Of a stretch of 44,409 bases of DNA, positions 1 through 8,813 are shown in pieces. Under the pieces are notes generated by a model. That model made no database searches. It worked only from the letters and a program-made list of their open reading frames with translations, and was not told the DNA's origin. Position 1 is the stretch's first letter, and every line of letters begins with the position of its first letter. The translations under genes and the position numbers were made by a program. The DNA comes from Pelagibacterium luteolum (lineage in GTDB: Bacteria > Pseudomonadota > Alphaproteobacteria > Rhizobiales > Devosiaceae): the NCBI RefSeq assembly GCF_900100665.1, contig NZ_FNCS01000024.1, positions 1 to 44,409 of the forward strand, in the 5' to 3' direction.

Positions 1-224
1 AGCAGCGATAGGATCAAAACCTTGCAGGCGTCGATGCGTCCAGATCGACGATCACCTCCCAAGGCCTTGGGAAGAGGCGCTCCCTGATCACGCTGGCGCG
101 CCCTCCAGCGGCTCACACTTGCCGCACTGACACCAAAGCGTTCAGCTGCCTGGCGATGGCTGAGCCCGCTGGCCACGGCGGCAAGAACACGCGTCCGGAG
201 ATCGAGTGACAAAGCTTTCGACAT
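1..224 (-). CDS. IS630-family transposase, N-terminal part (cut by window edge)
   Basis: Reading the minus strand from an ATG at 222-224 gives an open frame that runs off the window. It starts MSKALSLDLRTRVLAAVASG and continues with a helix-turn-helix containing LSHRQAAERFGVSAASVSRW. That opening is characteristic of the DNA-binding half of IS630/Tc1-mariner-type transposases. About 74 residues are visible; the catalytic DDE half lies outside. The element's terminus should fall between its start codon and the ABC-transporter remnant that becomes recognisable near 278, so the insertion probably truncated that gene. Whether the transposase is complete cannot be judged here. Confidence 0.8.
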   Translation of the reverse strand, partial: MSKALSLDLRTRVLAAVASGLSHRQAAERFGVSAASVSRWRARQRDQGAPLPKALGGDRRSGRIDACKVLILSL

Positions 225-274
225 GTCCGCCGGCCTCCTCACCCGGCAAACATGATGAATCAGAAACGCGTTGA

Positions 275-739
275 TTTGGGAACCCGCACCGATTCATTCA
301 GCTCGGGTGCCGCTCTAGCGATATCTATCGCAAACCAGCCACGACCTTCGTCGCTGACTTCATTGGAAAATCCAACATCTTTGACATCACCCCAATACGG
401 GAAAGACAAGGAGAAGCCCGAGTTCGCCTCGAATCCGGCCTTGAACTCATGATCGACAATGAATGCGCACGTGACGGGGAGAGCCGGTTTTGTTGTATCC
501 GTCCCGAGGCCATGAGGTGGTCCGGGAGTCGGATCGAGAGCAACGGATCAACAAATGTCCTCGATGTTTACATCACCAAAATTGTCAATCTTGGCGCCTA
601 TCTTGAGGTGTGGGCAATGCACGCGAGCGGGACCGTCTTTAAAGCGCTGATCAGCGCGGGGCGCGCAACCCATCTCGCCATCGGCGATGCGATCCAACTC
701 ACGGTCGATCCCAAGGCCATCCAGCTGCTGGCTGCGTGA
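275..739 (+). pseudogene. ABC transporter ATPase (PotA-like), 3' remnant
   Basis: The frame ending at the TGA 737-739 reads, from about 320, DIYRKPATTFVADFIGKSNI and later FCCIRPEAMRW and a TOBE-like tail. This is the C-terminal part of spermidine/putrescine- or iron-type ABC transporter ATPases: the end of the nucleotide-binding domain (FVADFIG motif) and the TOBE domain. The Walker A, signature and Walker B regions are missing, and an in-frame stop lies at 272-274. The neighbouring IS630 transposase is the likely cause. It probably belonged to the uptake system of the catabolic island downstream. An internal ATG at 449 could still give a TOBE fragment of 96 residues, but nothing suggests it is functional. 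Confidence 0.75.
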
Positions 740-810
740 CTGATTAATCATCCCAGCACATAAATGTACTCCAATTGATATTGGATAGTCTCATCTGGAT
801 GGGCCTATCC

Positions 811-842
811 TGGCTGTGACCCACCCGCTCGGGTCACAGCCA
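811..842. promoter_or_regulatory. 12-bp perfect inverted repeat abutting the dioxygenase ribosome-binding site
   Basis: TGGCTGTGACCC (811-822) and GGGTCACAGCCA (831-842) are perfect inverted arms around an 8-base spacer. The right arm ends at the Shine-Dalgarno AAGGAG (842-847), which precedes the ATG at 855. It may be an operator for a regulator, or an mRNA hairpin controlling translation of the first gene of the catabolic operon. No promoter hexamers were assigned with confidence. Confidence 0.6.
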
Positions 843-854
843 AGGAGACCAGTA

Positions 855-1721
855 ATGCTTGTCAAAAACCAGATCACCTCGATCCAGCATGCAAGCAATG
901 TTTGCGCTGATGTCGAAGGGTTCGACTTCGAAAACTATACCGCTCAAGATATCGCAAAGGTGCGTGCGCTTTGGTTGCAGCACGGGGTTATACGGTTCCG
1001 GCGCGCCAATATCACGGACGCCCAGCAAGTGGCGTTTTCGGCCCATTTCGGTGAATTCGTTATCCACCCAAAACAGCTTCAAGAAGGCGGCCATCCCACC
1101 CATCCGGAAATTTTGGTGATCAGCAATGCCATGAAGGACGGCAAGCCCAGCGGGGCCATGGGCAACAGTGAGGCTACATGGCACACCGACACGTGGTTTT
1201 ACGAAAAGCCTCCCGCTGGCGCCATCCTGCGGGCTATAGAGGTGCCAGAAAGCGGTGGGGACACCTATTTTCTGTCCACCTACAGCGCTTACGAAACGCT
1301 TCCCCGGCATTTGGAACAGGCAGTCGCCGGGCGGCAGATCTTCTTCCAAAACGTCTATGACAAGACCGGTAAGCTGCGCCTGGGCCAAACCGAACCGTGC
1401 TCCGAAGACTTTCGAGAGTGGAAGGGCATCGTTCATCCCCTTGTGCGCAGCCATGGCGAGACCGGCCGCAAGGCGCTTTATCTCGGCGGAACGTCGCAAG
1501 GGGCTTGGATTGTCGGCATGCCGCTTGATGAAAGCACCGACCTTCTCGCGCAACTGTGGGACCATACGACATCGACCGACGAGGTCTTTGTCCAACAGTG
1601 GAACGTGGGCGACATCATGATGTGGGATAACCGGTGTACCATGCATCGCCGGGATTCATTTGATCCCCAGTCCATCCGCATCATGCACCGCACAACGACA
1701 GCCGGCGAACGCCCGGTCTAA
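855..1721 (+). CDS. TauD/TfdA-family 2-oxoglutarate-dependent dioxygenase
   Basis: A 288-residue protein of the taurine/alpha-ketoglutarate dioxygenase fold (double-stranded beta helix, cytosolic). The facial triad is visible: H110 and D112 in ATWHTDTWF and H264 in CTMHRRD, with the 2-oxoglutarate-binding arginine expected near R279 (IMHRT). These enzymes hydroxylate a substrate next to N, S or O and often cleave the bond, using Fe(II), O2 and 2-oxoglutarate. The ATG at 855 is chosen because AAGGAG lies 7 bases before it. It is the first gene of a plus-strand catabolic operon, ending 16 bases before the RraA-like gene. The substrate is unknown; taurine specificity cannot be claimed. Confidence 0.85.
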   Translation: MLVKNQITSIQHASNVCADVEGFDFENYTAQDIAKVRALWLQHGVIRFRRANITDAQQVAFSAHFGEFVIHPKQLQEGGHPTHPEILVISNAMKDGKPSGAMGNSEATWHTDTWFYEKPPAGAILRAIEVPESGGDTYFLSTYSAYETLPRHLEQAVAGRQIFFQNVYDKTGKLRLGQTEPCSEDFREWKGIVHPLVRSHGETGRKALYLGGTSQGAWIVGMPLDESTDLLAQLWDHTTSTDEVFVQQWNVGDIMMWDNRCTMHRRDSFDPQSIRIMHRTTTAGERPV

Positions 1722-1737
1722 CGTCAGTACACTCATC

Positions 1738-2391
1738 ATGGAAGACTTCTACCGTGTAGCGCGCATGACAGCGCAGCTCGATCCTCATCTTATCGACCGG
1801 CTCGCTGATGTAGAGACGGCGACAATCGGCCACTTTGAGCCCCTTGGATTTCTCGATGCCGCTATTCGGCCAGTGTTCCCAGCAAAGATCGCCGGGCGCG
1901 CCATGACTGTTGCCGCGCCCGGGCGGGATGGCCGCATCATCTATGCCGCGATCGATAGGCTTACCCCAGGCGATGTGTTGGTCATCGCCCGCGTTGATCA
2001 AGACGACATCGCCTGCGTTGGCGGGGGCGTTACCGCGGCCGCCAAGGCAAAAGGGGCCGCAGGCATAATCGTTGACGGTCCGTGCACCGACCCAACAGAG
2101 ATTGTCGAAAACGGCCTGCCAGTCTGGTGCAACGGGGTTTCGGCGAAGACCACGTCACGCACCATAGCGATCGGGGGCGCACTCAATTTCCCTATCGCCT
2201 GTGGGGGAGCGCCTATCCTTGCCGGCTACTGCGTCCTTGCCGATGACAGCGGAATCTTTGTGGCTGAGGCAAGCCATATGGCGGCAGTCACTCAAAAGGC
2301 ACTCAAACGCCAAGAGCTGTCGAAAGCCGTGCGGGCACACCTGGCCGCCGGACGATCCATATTTGATTTCAAGCAGGAGCATGACCAATGA
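1738..2391 (+). CDS. RraA-like protein (aldolase/decarboxylase superfamily)
   Basis: A 217-residue protein matching the RraA/4-hydroxy-4-methyl-2-oxoglutarate aldolase family (class II pyruvate aldolases and oxaloacetate decarboxylases). The diagnostic region is GGGVTAAAKAKGAAGIIVDG followed by PCTD. In characterised aldolases this reads D-G-x-x-R-D, where Arg and Asp bind substrate and metal; here the Arg position is Thr while the Asp is kept. It may therefore catalyse another reaction on a related oxo-acid, or be inactive. The start at 1738 fits family length. Its TGA overlaps the ATG of the next gene (ATGA, 2388-2391), so the two are translationally coupled. Confidence 0.75.
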   Translation: MEDFYRVARMTAQLDPHLIDRLADVETATIGHFEPLGFLDAAIRPVFPAKIAGRAMTVAAPGRDGRIIYAAIDRLTPGDVLVIARVDQDDIACVGGGVTAAAKAKGAAGIIVDGPCTDPTEIVENGLPVWCNGVSAKTTSRTIAIGGALNFPIACGGAPILAGYCVLADDSGIFVAEASHMAAVTQKALKRQELSKAVRAHLAAGRSIFDFKQEHDQ

Positions 2392-3248
2392 AGGTCGCCC
2401 TCATACAGATGAATTCCCAACCCGATCGCGCACATAACCTTGCCCAAGCGATAAACCTTATGAAACAGGCGGTCGTGATCGAGCAGCCCGATCTGATCGT
2501 TTTGCCTGAACATTTCGACTGGTCAGGCGGAACGCCTGAGCAAAAAATAGCGGCGGCAGATCTTATGCCTGGCGGAGAGGCCTATTCCGTCCTCTCAAGT
2601 TTTGCAGCCGCTCATGGCATATCCATCCACGCCGGAAGCATGCTCGAAAAAGTGCCCGGGCAGGACAAAATCTTCAACACCACCGTCGTGTTCAACGATC
2701 AGGGTGCAGAGATCGGTCGGTACAGAAAGCTGCACCTGTTCGATATCACCACCCCATCGGGTAGACGATATGGCGAGTCCGATACCGTCGCTCCGGGACG
2801 GAACCTCCTTGTCTACAATCTGGGCGGTTTCACCATCGGCGCGGCCATCTGCTACGACCTCCGCTTTTCAAACCTGTTCTGGGAACTTTCCAAAAGGCAT
2901 GTCGATGTCATCGTTCTGCCTGCGGCGTTCACAGAGGAAACGGGCAGAGATCACTGGGAGACCTTATGCCGATCGCGGGCAATCGAGTTTCAATCTTATT
3001 TTCTCGCGTGCGGACAATGGGGGCCCTACCCCAGCGTTGATGGGGAAATCCGTAGTTGTTTTGGTCAATCGCTTGTGTGCGATCCTTGGGGCGGCGTTAC
3101 GGTGCGCGCTCCGGACGGTACTGGCTGGGTAACTGCGGTGCTTGATCGCGCCGAAATCGAGAAAGTCCGCGCCAGGATCCCCATGCACCAGCACCGGCGC
3201 GCACTCGCCGAGTGCACGCGATGCGTCGAGGCAAGAGCGCCGATCTAG
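2388..3248 (+). CDS. Carbon-nitrogen hydrolase (nitrilase superfamily amidase)
   Basis: A 286-residue single-domain member of the nitrilase/omega-amidase superfamily. The catalytic triad is readable: E41 (VLPEHFDW), K114 (RYRKLHLFD) and C155 (GAAICYDLRF). The family hydrolyses amides, carbamoyl groups or nitriles to acids and ammonia. The length and the KLHLFD motif are closer to omega-amidase/Nit-type amidases than to true nitrilases. It begins inside the stop codon of the RraA-like gene and is followed after 48 bases by an MmgE/PrpD gene. In this operon it probably releases ammonia from an amide intermediate; the substrate is inferred only from context. Confidence 0.85.
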   Translation: MKVALIQMNSQPDRAHNLAQAINLMKQAVVIEQPDLIVLPEHFDWSGGTPEQKIAAADLMPGGEAYSVLSSFAAAHGISIHAGSMLEKVPGQDKIFNTTVVFNDQGAEIGRYRKLHLFDITTPSGRRYGESDTVAPGRNLLVYNLGGFTIGAAICYDLRFSNLFWELSKRHVDVIVLPAAFTEETGRDHWETLCRSRAIEFQSYFLACGQWGPYPSVDGEIRSCFGQSLVCDPWGGVTVRAPDGTGWVTAVLDRAEIEKVRARIPMHQHRRALAECTRCVEARAPI

Positions 3249-3296
3249 CGTCCCCTTCCGCGACACCTCAACCATATGCGAATGCCGGGGAAAACC

Positions 3297-4664
3297 ATGG
3301 ATTACGCCTCTATCCGTCTTGGTCAATTCGTCTCACGATTAAACAGCAATGATCTGCCCGAAACTGTGAGGGTGAAAGCAAAGCTTTGCCTTCTGGATGC
3401 CGTGGGATGCCTTTTGGGTGGACACCAGACACCAGTGGGCAAAACGATCTCCCACTACGCACAATCCATACGTCCGATGGCGCCGTCAAAAGGTGTCAGA
3501 CGCGGTCATCTCGATCCAGCGACAAGCGCTGCATGTCATGCTCTATTGATCAACGCGCTCGACTACGACGACATTTTTTGGAAGGGCCATCCGGGCGCGA
3601 CAGTTAATGGTGCTGTGCTTTCGGTTGCCCCCATCCTTAAGAGTTCGGGTCAGGACATGATCCAAGCGATTGTTGCTGGCTATGAGGTAAGCGGCCGCGT
3701 GGCCATGTCATTTGGACACACCTCGCCTCGAAAAAGAGTACATGGTCACGGGACCTGGCAGACATTTGGTGCAGCGGCGGCAACGGCAAAACTGCTTGGT
3801 CTTGACCCAACTCAAACGGCCCATGCATTGGTCATCGCCGGTATCAACGCGCCAGTGCCATCGGTGATGAAAACGGTGTACGGCGAAAGCCCAAGTATGG
3901 CGAAAAACAATTTTGCCAGTGCCGCTCACGCGGGCGTTTCCGCAGCGTTCATGGCAAAGGCCGGAATGGAAGGCCCGCTGGACGTTTTTGAGGGCGATAC
4001 CGGGTTCTGGACGATGGCCGGCGCCGAGGAAAACAACGCTAAACGGCTCGCGGGAGCCCTTGGTAGGCATTTCGAAATTACCGACGTCGGCTTTAAGGCG
4101 TTCAGTTGCTGCCGGATCATTCAGGCCTGCGCTCAGGCGGTAAAGGAAGCGTTTGGTGGTCTTGAGAAAAAGACCGCGCTCAGTGACATTGAAATGATCA
4201 TTGCCGCCGTGCCCGAAATTGCGTGTGCGCCACCGTTTTCAACGCCTCGTCCCGAAACGATGTGGGCAGCCCAGTTCAGTGTTCCGCACGCAATCATAGC
4301 CACTTTGCTCAAAATTCCGCCAGGGCCCCAATGGTTCACACCACAAACGTTGGCACGCGCTGCGAACCACCCCCTTACAAACAAAATTCTTCTGCGGCCC
4401 CGGCGCGCGAGCCAATATCACGGGGCGGATATCTCACTCATGCTTGGTGAAAATCTGCTTGGGGGGGCGTCGGTTCTTATCGCTACAGGCGAGGCGGCAG
4501 TCCCACTCTCGACCGAGCTTCTGACCGAAAAGTTTTCGCGTCTCGCAACACCTGTTCTCACCGCCGAACGGACAAATGACGCGGTAAGAGCGATTTTAGG
4601 CCTCGAGCAGGCACCAACTCCCGATGCTCTGGTGGCAGCTATAGGTGACGCGCTCATCTGGTAA
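3297..4664 (+). CDS. MmgE/PrpD family protein (copy 1)
   Basis: A 455-residue protein of the MmgE/PrpD family, which includes 2-methylcitrate dehydratase, cis-aconitate decarboxylase and iminodisuccinate epimerase. Family landmarks are NALDYDDIFWKGHPGATV near residue 90, a GYEVSGR motif, and a histidine-rich HGHGTWQTFGAAAATA segment. An ATG at 3297 preceded by GGGGA is preferred to in-frame ATGs at 3276 and 3282. A second family member, clearly divergent, lies at 5939. Such enzymes abstract a proton alpha to a carboxylate, so dehydration, decarboxylation or epimerisation are all possible. About 208 bases without a recognisable gene separate it from the next gene. Confidence 0.85.
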   Translation: MDYASIRLGQFVSRLNSNDLPETVRVKAKLCLLDAVGCLLGGHQTPVGKTISHYAQSIRPMAPSKGVRRGHLDPATSAACHALLINALDYDDIFWKGHPGATVNGAVLSVAPILKSSGQDMIQAIVAGYEVSGRVAMSFGHTSPRKRVHGHGTWQTFGAAAATAKLLGLDPTQTAHALVIAGINAPVPSVMKTVYGESPSMAKNNFASAAHAGVSAAFMAKAGMEGPLDVFEGDTGFWTMAGAEENNAKRLAGALGRHFEITDVGFKAFSCCRIIQACAQAVKEAFGGLEKKTALSDIEMIIAAVPEIACAPPFSTPRPETMWAAQFSVPHAIIATLLKIPPGPQWFTPQTLARAANHPLTNKILLRPRRASQYHGADISLMLGENLLGGASVLIATGEAAVPLSTELLTEKFSRLATPVLTAERTNDAVRAILGLEQAPTPDALVAAIGDALIW

Positions 4665-4872
4665 CAGCCAGCATGCCGTCCCTAAGCGATAATACCAGGA
4701 GCGCACGCCCAGGCTGCCCACGCATAAGGCACTTCCCTCTGGCCCAATGATGGGGAGATGGTTCAAAGATAAACTTGCACGTCGATCCAGTCGTGCGATT
4801 TCGACAAAGCTTGGCTTTTATCGCTGCCGAACAAGGGTCACCCTGAAGGAGACCCTTCGAGGACGAAACGCC

Positions 4873-5946
4873 ATGCAAGCCAGTCTAGAAGCAGTAGTTC
4901 CGCTCACTATAACAGCAAAAGATATCGCAGAATGGGAGGGCTATCTCGAGCCCCATGACTTGCACGCGATCGCGCGTCAGATGTGGCACGATGTCAGTCG
5001 CGGGCGCACATCCGGGAAAAAATCAGTCCTATACCCACCCCATGACCAGCTGAGGATCAGTCCGCAATACTCAGCCGTGCTTGATAGCCTGGTTGGCGAG
5101 AGACTGGCATGGAAACTCTCCGCGCTCACGGCGGTTGGTCCCAAATATGCAGCGATTAAAATTGTTGGCGCCAATGCACTGAACCGTCATTTGGGCCTAG
5201 AGCGGTCGCAATCGACAATCATGCTGTTTGAAAAATTCTCCATGCGGCCCTTGTGCCTCATGGCAGGATCCCAGATCTCGGCCGCACGCACCGGAACCTA
5301 CGCTTCCATTGTGGCGGAGACGTTTTTTCAAGCCTCGGAGCGCTTTTCGGTTTTCGTGTTCGGCGCGGGGCCAATAGCGAAATGGGTGTGTCTTCAGCTG
5401 GCGGCAATCAAAGGTAGATCAATTGAGCATTTGTTTGTGCGCGCACATTCCTTCACTTCGGCGCAACGCCTGGCAAAAAGCCTAACGCACCTCCCCTTCC
5501 CCATAACGCCCGTTGTGGACACCAATGGATTGGGCACCGCCAAACTTGTTGTCACCGCGACAAACGCCCGATTTCCTGTCTTCGCCCAAGGCGCGCTCAA
5601 TGAACAAGCGGTTGTTTTGCACCTGGGCGGTGATGAAACGCCAACTGGTTGCATTAAGGACATGCTGGAACGCGGCATGCTTGCCTGCGACGACATTGAG
5701 ATGGTCTCAGAGCGGGCGTCATCATCCCTGGCGCAGTTTTGCGCAGATGGACATGGCTCGCTGCAGATGGTGGCAGAACGCTGGGGCGTAAAAGGTCTCG
5801 CTGACCTGATAAAGGACAAAAGCCTCATTGATCGTCCCGCTCACATTACGTGCGTGGGCCTGCCAAGCCTTGATCTCTACGTCGCTCAGCACGTTTATGA
5901 GGCGTTTGTCTCTCGTTGCGGGCCAACGGCGCAGTGCGATGACTGA
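4873..5946 (+). CDS. Ornithine cyclodeaminase/mu-crystallin family protein
   Basis: A 357-residue NAD(P)-binding protein of the ornithine cyclodeaminase/mu-crystallin family. The Rossmann motif GAGPIAKW is at residues 164-171, the conserved AAIKIVGAN lies near 93-101, and the RTGTYASIVA helix near 139 matches the family's RTAA-type motif. Members are amino-acid cyclodeaminases, ketimine reductases or alanine-type dehydrogenases, all acting on imine/amine chemistry. The ATG at 4873 is chosen for length and a GAGGA-type ribosome site upstream; an open frame extends further upstream without family resemblance. The end overlaps the next gene by 8 bases, so the pair is coupled. Confidence 0.8.
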   Translation: MQASLEAVVPLTITAKDIAEWEGYLEPHDLHAIARQMWHDVSRGRTSGKKSVLYPPHDQLRISPQYSAVLDSLVGERLAWKLSALTAVGPKYAAIKIVGANALNRHLGLERSQSTIMLFEKFSMRPLCLMAGSQISAARTGTYASIVAETFFQASERFSVFVFGAGPIAKWVCLQLAAIKGRSIEHLFVRAHSFTSAQRLAKSLTHLPFPITPVVDTNGLGTAKLVVTATNARFPVFAQGALNEQAVVLHLGGDETPTGCIKDMLERGMLACDDIEMVSERASSSLAQFCADGHGSLQMVAERWGVKGLADLIKDKSLIDRPAHITCVGLPSLDLYVAQHVYEAFVSRCGPTAQCDD

Positions 5947-7261
5947 CTCCCTGAGCAATCAGCTCGCCCAATGGGTGCTGACCTATGATGAAAACCATCT
6001 TTCCGATGAGGTAATCGCAAAGGCACTGGACTGTGTCCTCGACAGTGTCGCGTCCGCGCTTGCGGGCCAATCGGCGCTATCTGCAGCGGCCGCACGAGGC
6101 AAGACCGGCGTGCTCTTTGGTCACGGAAAATCGAAAATCTGGTTCAGTGACAAATCTTCAACGCTCGCCGGCGCTGCGTTCTGCAATGCTATGGCAGCGT
6201 CTTCACTGGATCTCGATGACGGTCACAGAAGTGCTCGGGGCCACCCAGGCTCCGCCATAATACCAGCAGTGCTGGCGGTCGCCGAGGGAAGAGGATTAAC
6301 GGATCGCCAAGTGCTCGCTGCGATCGCAATAGGGTACGAAATCTCGGTCCGAATTGCCCGAGCGCAAAATCCAGCAATGATTAAAACGCACCAGTCGGGA
6401 CGGTGGGCTGGATTTGGGGTTGTCGCTGCGTGCGGCCGCTTGCAGCAGCTGACCTTAAATCAATTGGCCAACGCATTTGCGATTGCAGGTGTGTGGGCGC
6501 CCAACCAATTGGCAAATGGAAGCTCGGGGTATGCAAATGAGACCGGGAACTGGGCAAAGGAAGGCATCCCTATCAGCGTCTTCCAGGCAGTGACCGCCAT
6601 TCACTTGGCCAGAGATGGCTTTACCGGGCCGACAGATCTTTTCGATTTTGAGACGCACTACACGAGCGCGGAGCTTTCGTCTGTTCCAGACGCTCCCAAT
6701 GGAATTCTTGCCACCTATTTCAAACGGTATGCGTGTTGTCGCTATATTCATCCCGCCCTTGATGCGTGGCAACGCCAGTTTGGCTCCAGATCCATCGACG
6801 TCGCACAGATCGTGACCATTGAAGTGCAAACCTTTGCATGGGCCCTAAAGCTATCCAACAAGGTCCGGCCTGATAGTTTGGTCGATATCCAGTTTAGTCT
6901 GCCCTACTGCCTGGCCATGCTGATCCTTTTCGGGCCCCAAGCCCTTTTGGAGTTGAAAACGGACATGCTTTTCAATGACCAGGTGTCCGCATTGGCCGGC
7001 AAAATCAACCTGACAGTCCGCCCCGAGCTGGATCGTCAGTTTCCCGCAAAAACACTAGCCCAATTGAGTGTGCGTACCCGGTCAGGCGACAGACTTGCAT
7101 CACCACCAAGCGTTCCGCCAATTGTATTGGAGCGAGGGGAACTTGAAGAGAAATTTTACGCCATTGCGAAGGGCAAAATTTCGCACAAACGCGTCCAGGC
7201 TCTTATTTGCGCTCTAACGGCCGAAAGGACCTCTTTAAGTGTGCTCTACAAATACCTTTAG
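5939..7261 (+). CDS. MmgE/PrpD family protein (copy 2)
   Basis: A 440-residue second MmgE/PrpD member, distant from the copy at 3297. Landmarks are ASSLDLDDGHRSARGHPGSA (family D-D...HPG motif), AIGYEISVR and a late YKYL end. In place of the first copy's HGHGTWQTFG it has HQSGRWAGFGVVAA, so active-site surroundings differ. The ATG at 5939 overlaps the stop of the cyclodeaminase-like gene. It is the last gene of the plus-strand operon and converges on the amidohydrolase across a 166-base gap. The two paralogues probably act on different intermediates, or form a hetero-oligomer; both are inference. Confidence 0.82.
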   Translation: MTDSLSNQLAQWVLTYDENHLSDEVIAKALDCVLDSVASALAGQSALSAAAARGKTGVLFGHGKSKIWFSDKSSTLAGAAFCNAMAASSLDLDDGHRSARGHPGSAIIPAVLAVAEGRGLTDRQVLAAIAIGYEISVRIARAQNPAMIKTHQSGRWAGFGVVAACGRLQQLTLNQLANAFAIAGVWAPNQLANGSSGYANETGNWAKEGIPISVFQAVTAIHLARDGFTGPTDLFDFETHYTSAELSSVPDAPNGILATYFKRYACCRYIHPALDAWQRQFGSRSIDVAQIVTIEVQTFAWALKLSNKVRPDSLVDIQFSLPYCLAMLILFGPQALLELKTDMLFNDQVSALAGKINLTVRPELDRQFPAKTLAQLSVRTRSGDRLASPPSVPPIVLERGELEEKFYAIAKGKISHKRVQALICALTAERTSLSVLYKYL

Positions 7262-7427
7262 CGGTGACACGGGTAACCCTATCGGTGAGCGGTGACGTTA
7301 AGTCAGGACTATCTCCCTCTATGCCAAGGCTTTAGCACAACCGCCTGCACCTCCAGTCGTGCATGACTGTCGGAACGCCGTGAGGGGCGGCACCCTATAG
7401 TCGTAACTCTTCGCCGAGCGTCTGGTG

Positions 7428-8813
7428 TTAGCCAACGACGATACCGTCTCGGACAACAATTTTACCGCCGATGAGCACATGGCGTACGCGTCCCAGGTTC
7501 CTGCTGTCAGCAATGACGACATCGGCCCGCTTTCCTATCGTCAATTGACCTCGGTCGGCAAAATCGGGAAAAAGACGCGCCACGTTTCCGGTCGCAAGCG
7601 CCACGGCCTCAGCCATGGCCATCTGGCCCAATCTGACTATACGGTGGATCGCTTCAAGCAAGCCATCCCAATGCCCGCCCGCATAATCGGTTGAGAGAAT
7701 ATCAACCAGGCCGGCGTTGACCAAAGCATCTAGGTTATCTGCACTGTTTCGCCAGCGCGTCGTGATGGTGTCGAGCGTGCAGGCCTCAATTGCCACCCCC
7801 AGAGATTTGAGTTCAGTTGCAAGTTGAACCGATTCTTGAGGCGTAAAGGATGGATGATTGCAGTGCGCCGCAATCAAGCATGCTTCGGGATATTTTTGAG
7901 CCAGATCGACGACAGCGCGAGCTGAGGGCGCCGCGGTGTGAAGAAGCGCGGGTAGCCCGGTCTTGCTCGACCAGTGTGCAAGTTCCTCAAGCCCTTTCAG
8001 CGCCTTGCCCACGGAGGGCAAGACAGTGCTCGACATGACCGCGGCGATAGAGTGCGCGTCATGGGTTTCAACCAGCCCCAATTGCTCGCACAGCGTGACG
8101 AAATCGCTCCAGGGTGCGCGATCCTTGCCCATGAGATCTCGACCGAAAAGCATGTTTTTTAGCCTGCCTGCCGTATGAGCATCAAGCGAAACACCGGTGT
8201 GTTTCAAGATGGCCGCGGGAATGAATTTGTAGTCCTGGGCACCACCACCCAGTGTTTGGCCGCCTCCCCCCTCCCCTAATCCAACCGCACCCTGTTCGAT
8301 CGCCGTAGTGATGCTCGCGCTCAGGTGCTCGGCTAAAAGTCCCGTCCCATCCACAGCCAGAGCCGCTGCTTTCGAAGCCGGTGTATGTGCACTCGTCCAT
8401 CGCACATCGATAGGATGGGTCCGCTCTGCACGCGATCTGGAAAGGCTAAAGCCGCACACGTTGAGCAACGTTGTGGTGCCGCCCAGAAGGTGCCGGTTTT
8501 TCTGGTACTCGATATCGTGATCTCGAGAGGAGATGGAGCCACTCGGCATGAGCGGACCCGACATGCAACCGTGAGCGTGAGCATTAATAACGCCAGGTAG
8601 TGTCATGGCGCCTTGCGCGTCAAACAGTATGGCCTCGTCGGGAGGGGCATGCTCGTAACGCCCCGAGCCGATTTCGCTTATGTGACCGTCTTTAATCTCG
8701 AGATATCCAAGAGGAAAATGGCTGTGTCCGTCTCCGGTAATAATCGCGCAATTGTCGATGATCAGATGCGAACCGCTTCCAAACCGAGGCCGAGCTGTTC
8801 TGCTAGCGGTCAT
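7428..8813 (-). CDS. Metal-dependent amidohydrolase
   Basis: A 461-residue amidohydrolase-superfamily protein (cytosolic TIM barrel). Metal-ligand motifs are visible in order: HAHG after PGVIN, a DAHTAGR histidine, LLHTA, IAAHCNHPSF and STDYAGGHWDG with the late Asp. The C-terminal ADVVIADSRN and LIGGKIVVRDG segments form the composite beta domain of dihydroorotase/enamidase-type enzymes. Such enzymes open cyclic amides, lactams or imides. The ATG at 8813 overlaps the stop of the regulator gene by 11 bases, so it is preferred to an upstream in-frame start at 8894. It is cotranscribed with the regulator and faces the other catabolic genes. The substrate is unknown. Confidence 0.82.
   Translation of the reverse strand: MTASRTARPRFGSGSHLIIDNCAIITGDGHSHFPLGYLEIKDGHISEIGSGRYEHAPPDEAILFDAQGAMTLPGVINAHAHGCMSGPLMPSGSISSRDHDIEYQKNRHLLGGTTTLLNVCGFSLSRSRAERTHPIDVRWTSAHTPASKAAALAVDGTGLLAEHLSASITTAIEQGAVGLGEGGGGQTLGGGAQDYKFIPAAILKHTGVSLDAHTAGRLKNMLFGRDLMGKDRAPWSDFVTLCEQLGLVETHDAHSIAAVMSSTVLPSVGKALKGLEELAHWSSKTGLPALLHTAAPSARAVVDLAQKYPEACLIAAHCNHPSFTPQESVQLATELKSLGVAIEACTLDTITTRWRNSADNLDALVNAGLVDILSTDYAGGHWDGLLEAIHRIVRLGQMAMAEAVALATGNVARLFPDFADRGQLTIGKRADVVIADSRNLGRVRHVLIGGKIVVRDGIVVG

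Noticed and set aside
252-452. Plus-strand open frame in the IS630/ABC remnant junction
   Set aside because: The adjacent frame carries recognisable ABC transporter sequence; this one does not.
834-1646. Long open frame antisense to the dioxygenase (270 codons)
   Set aside because: It lies wholly opposite a gene with intact catalytic motifs and shows no family resemblance; it is a codon-bias shadow.
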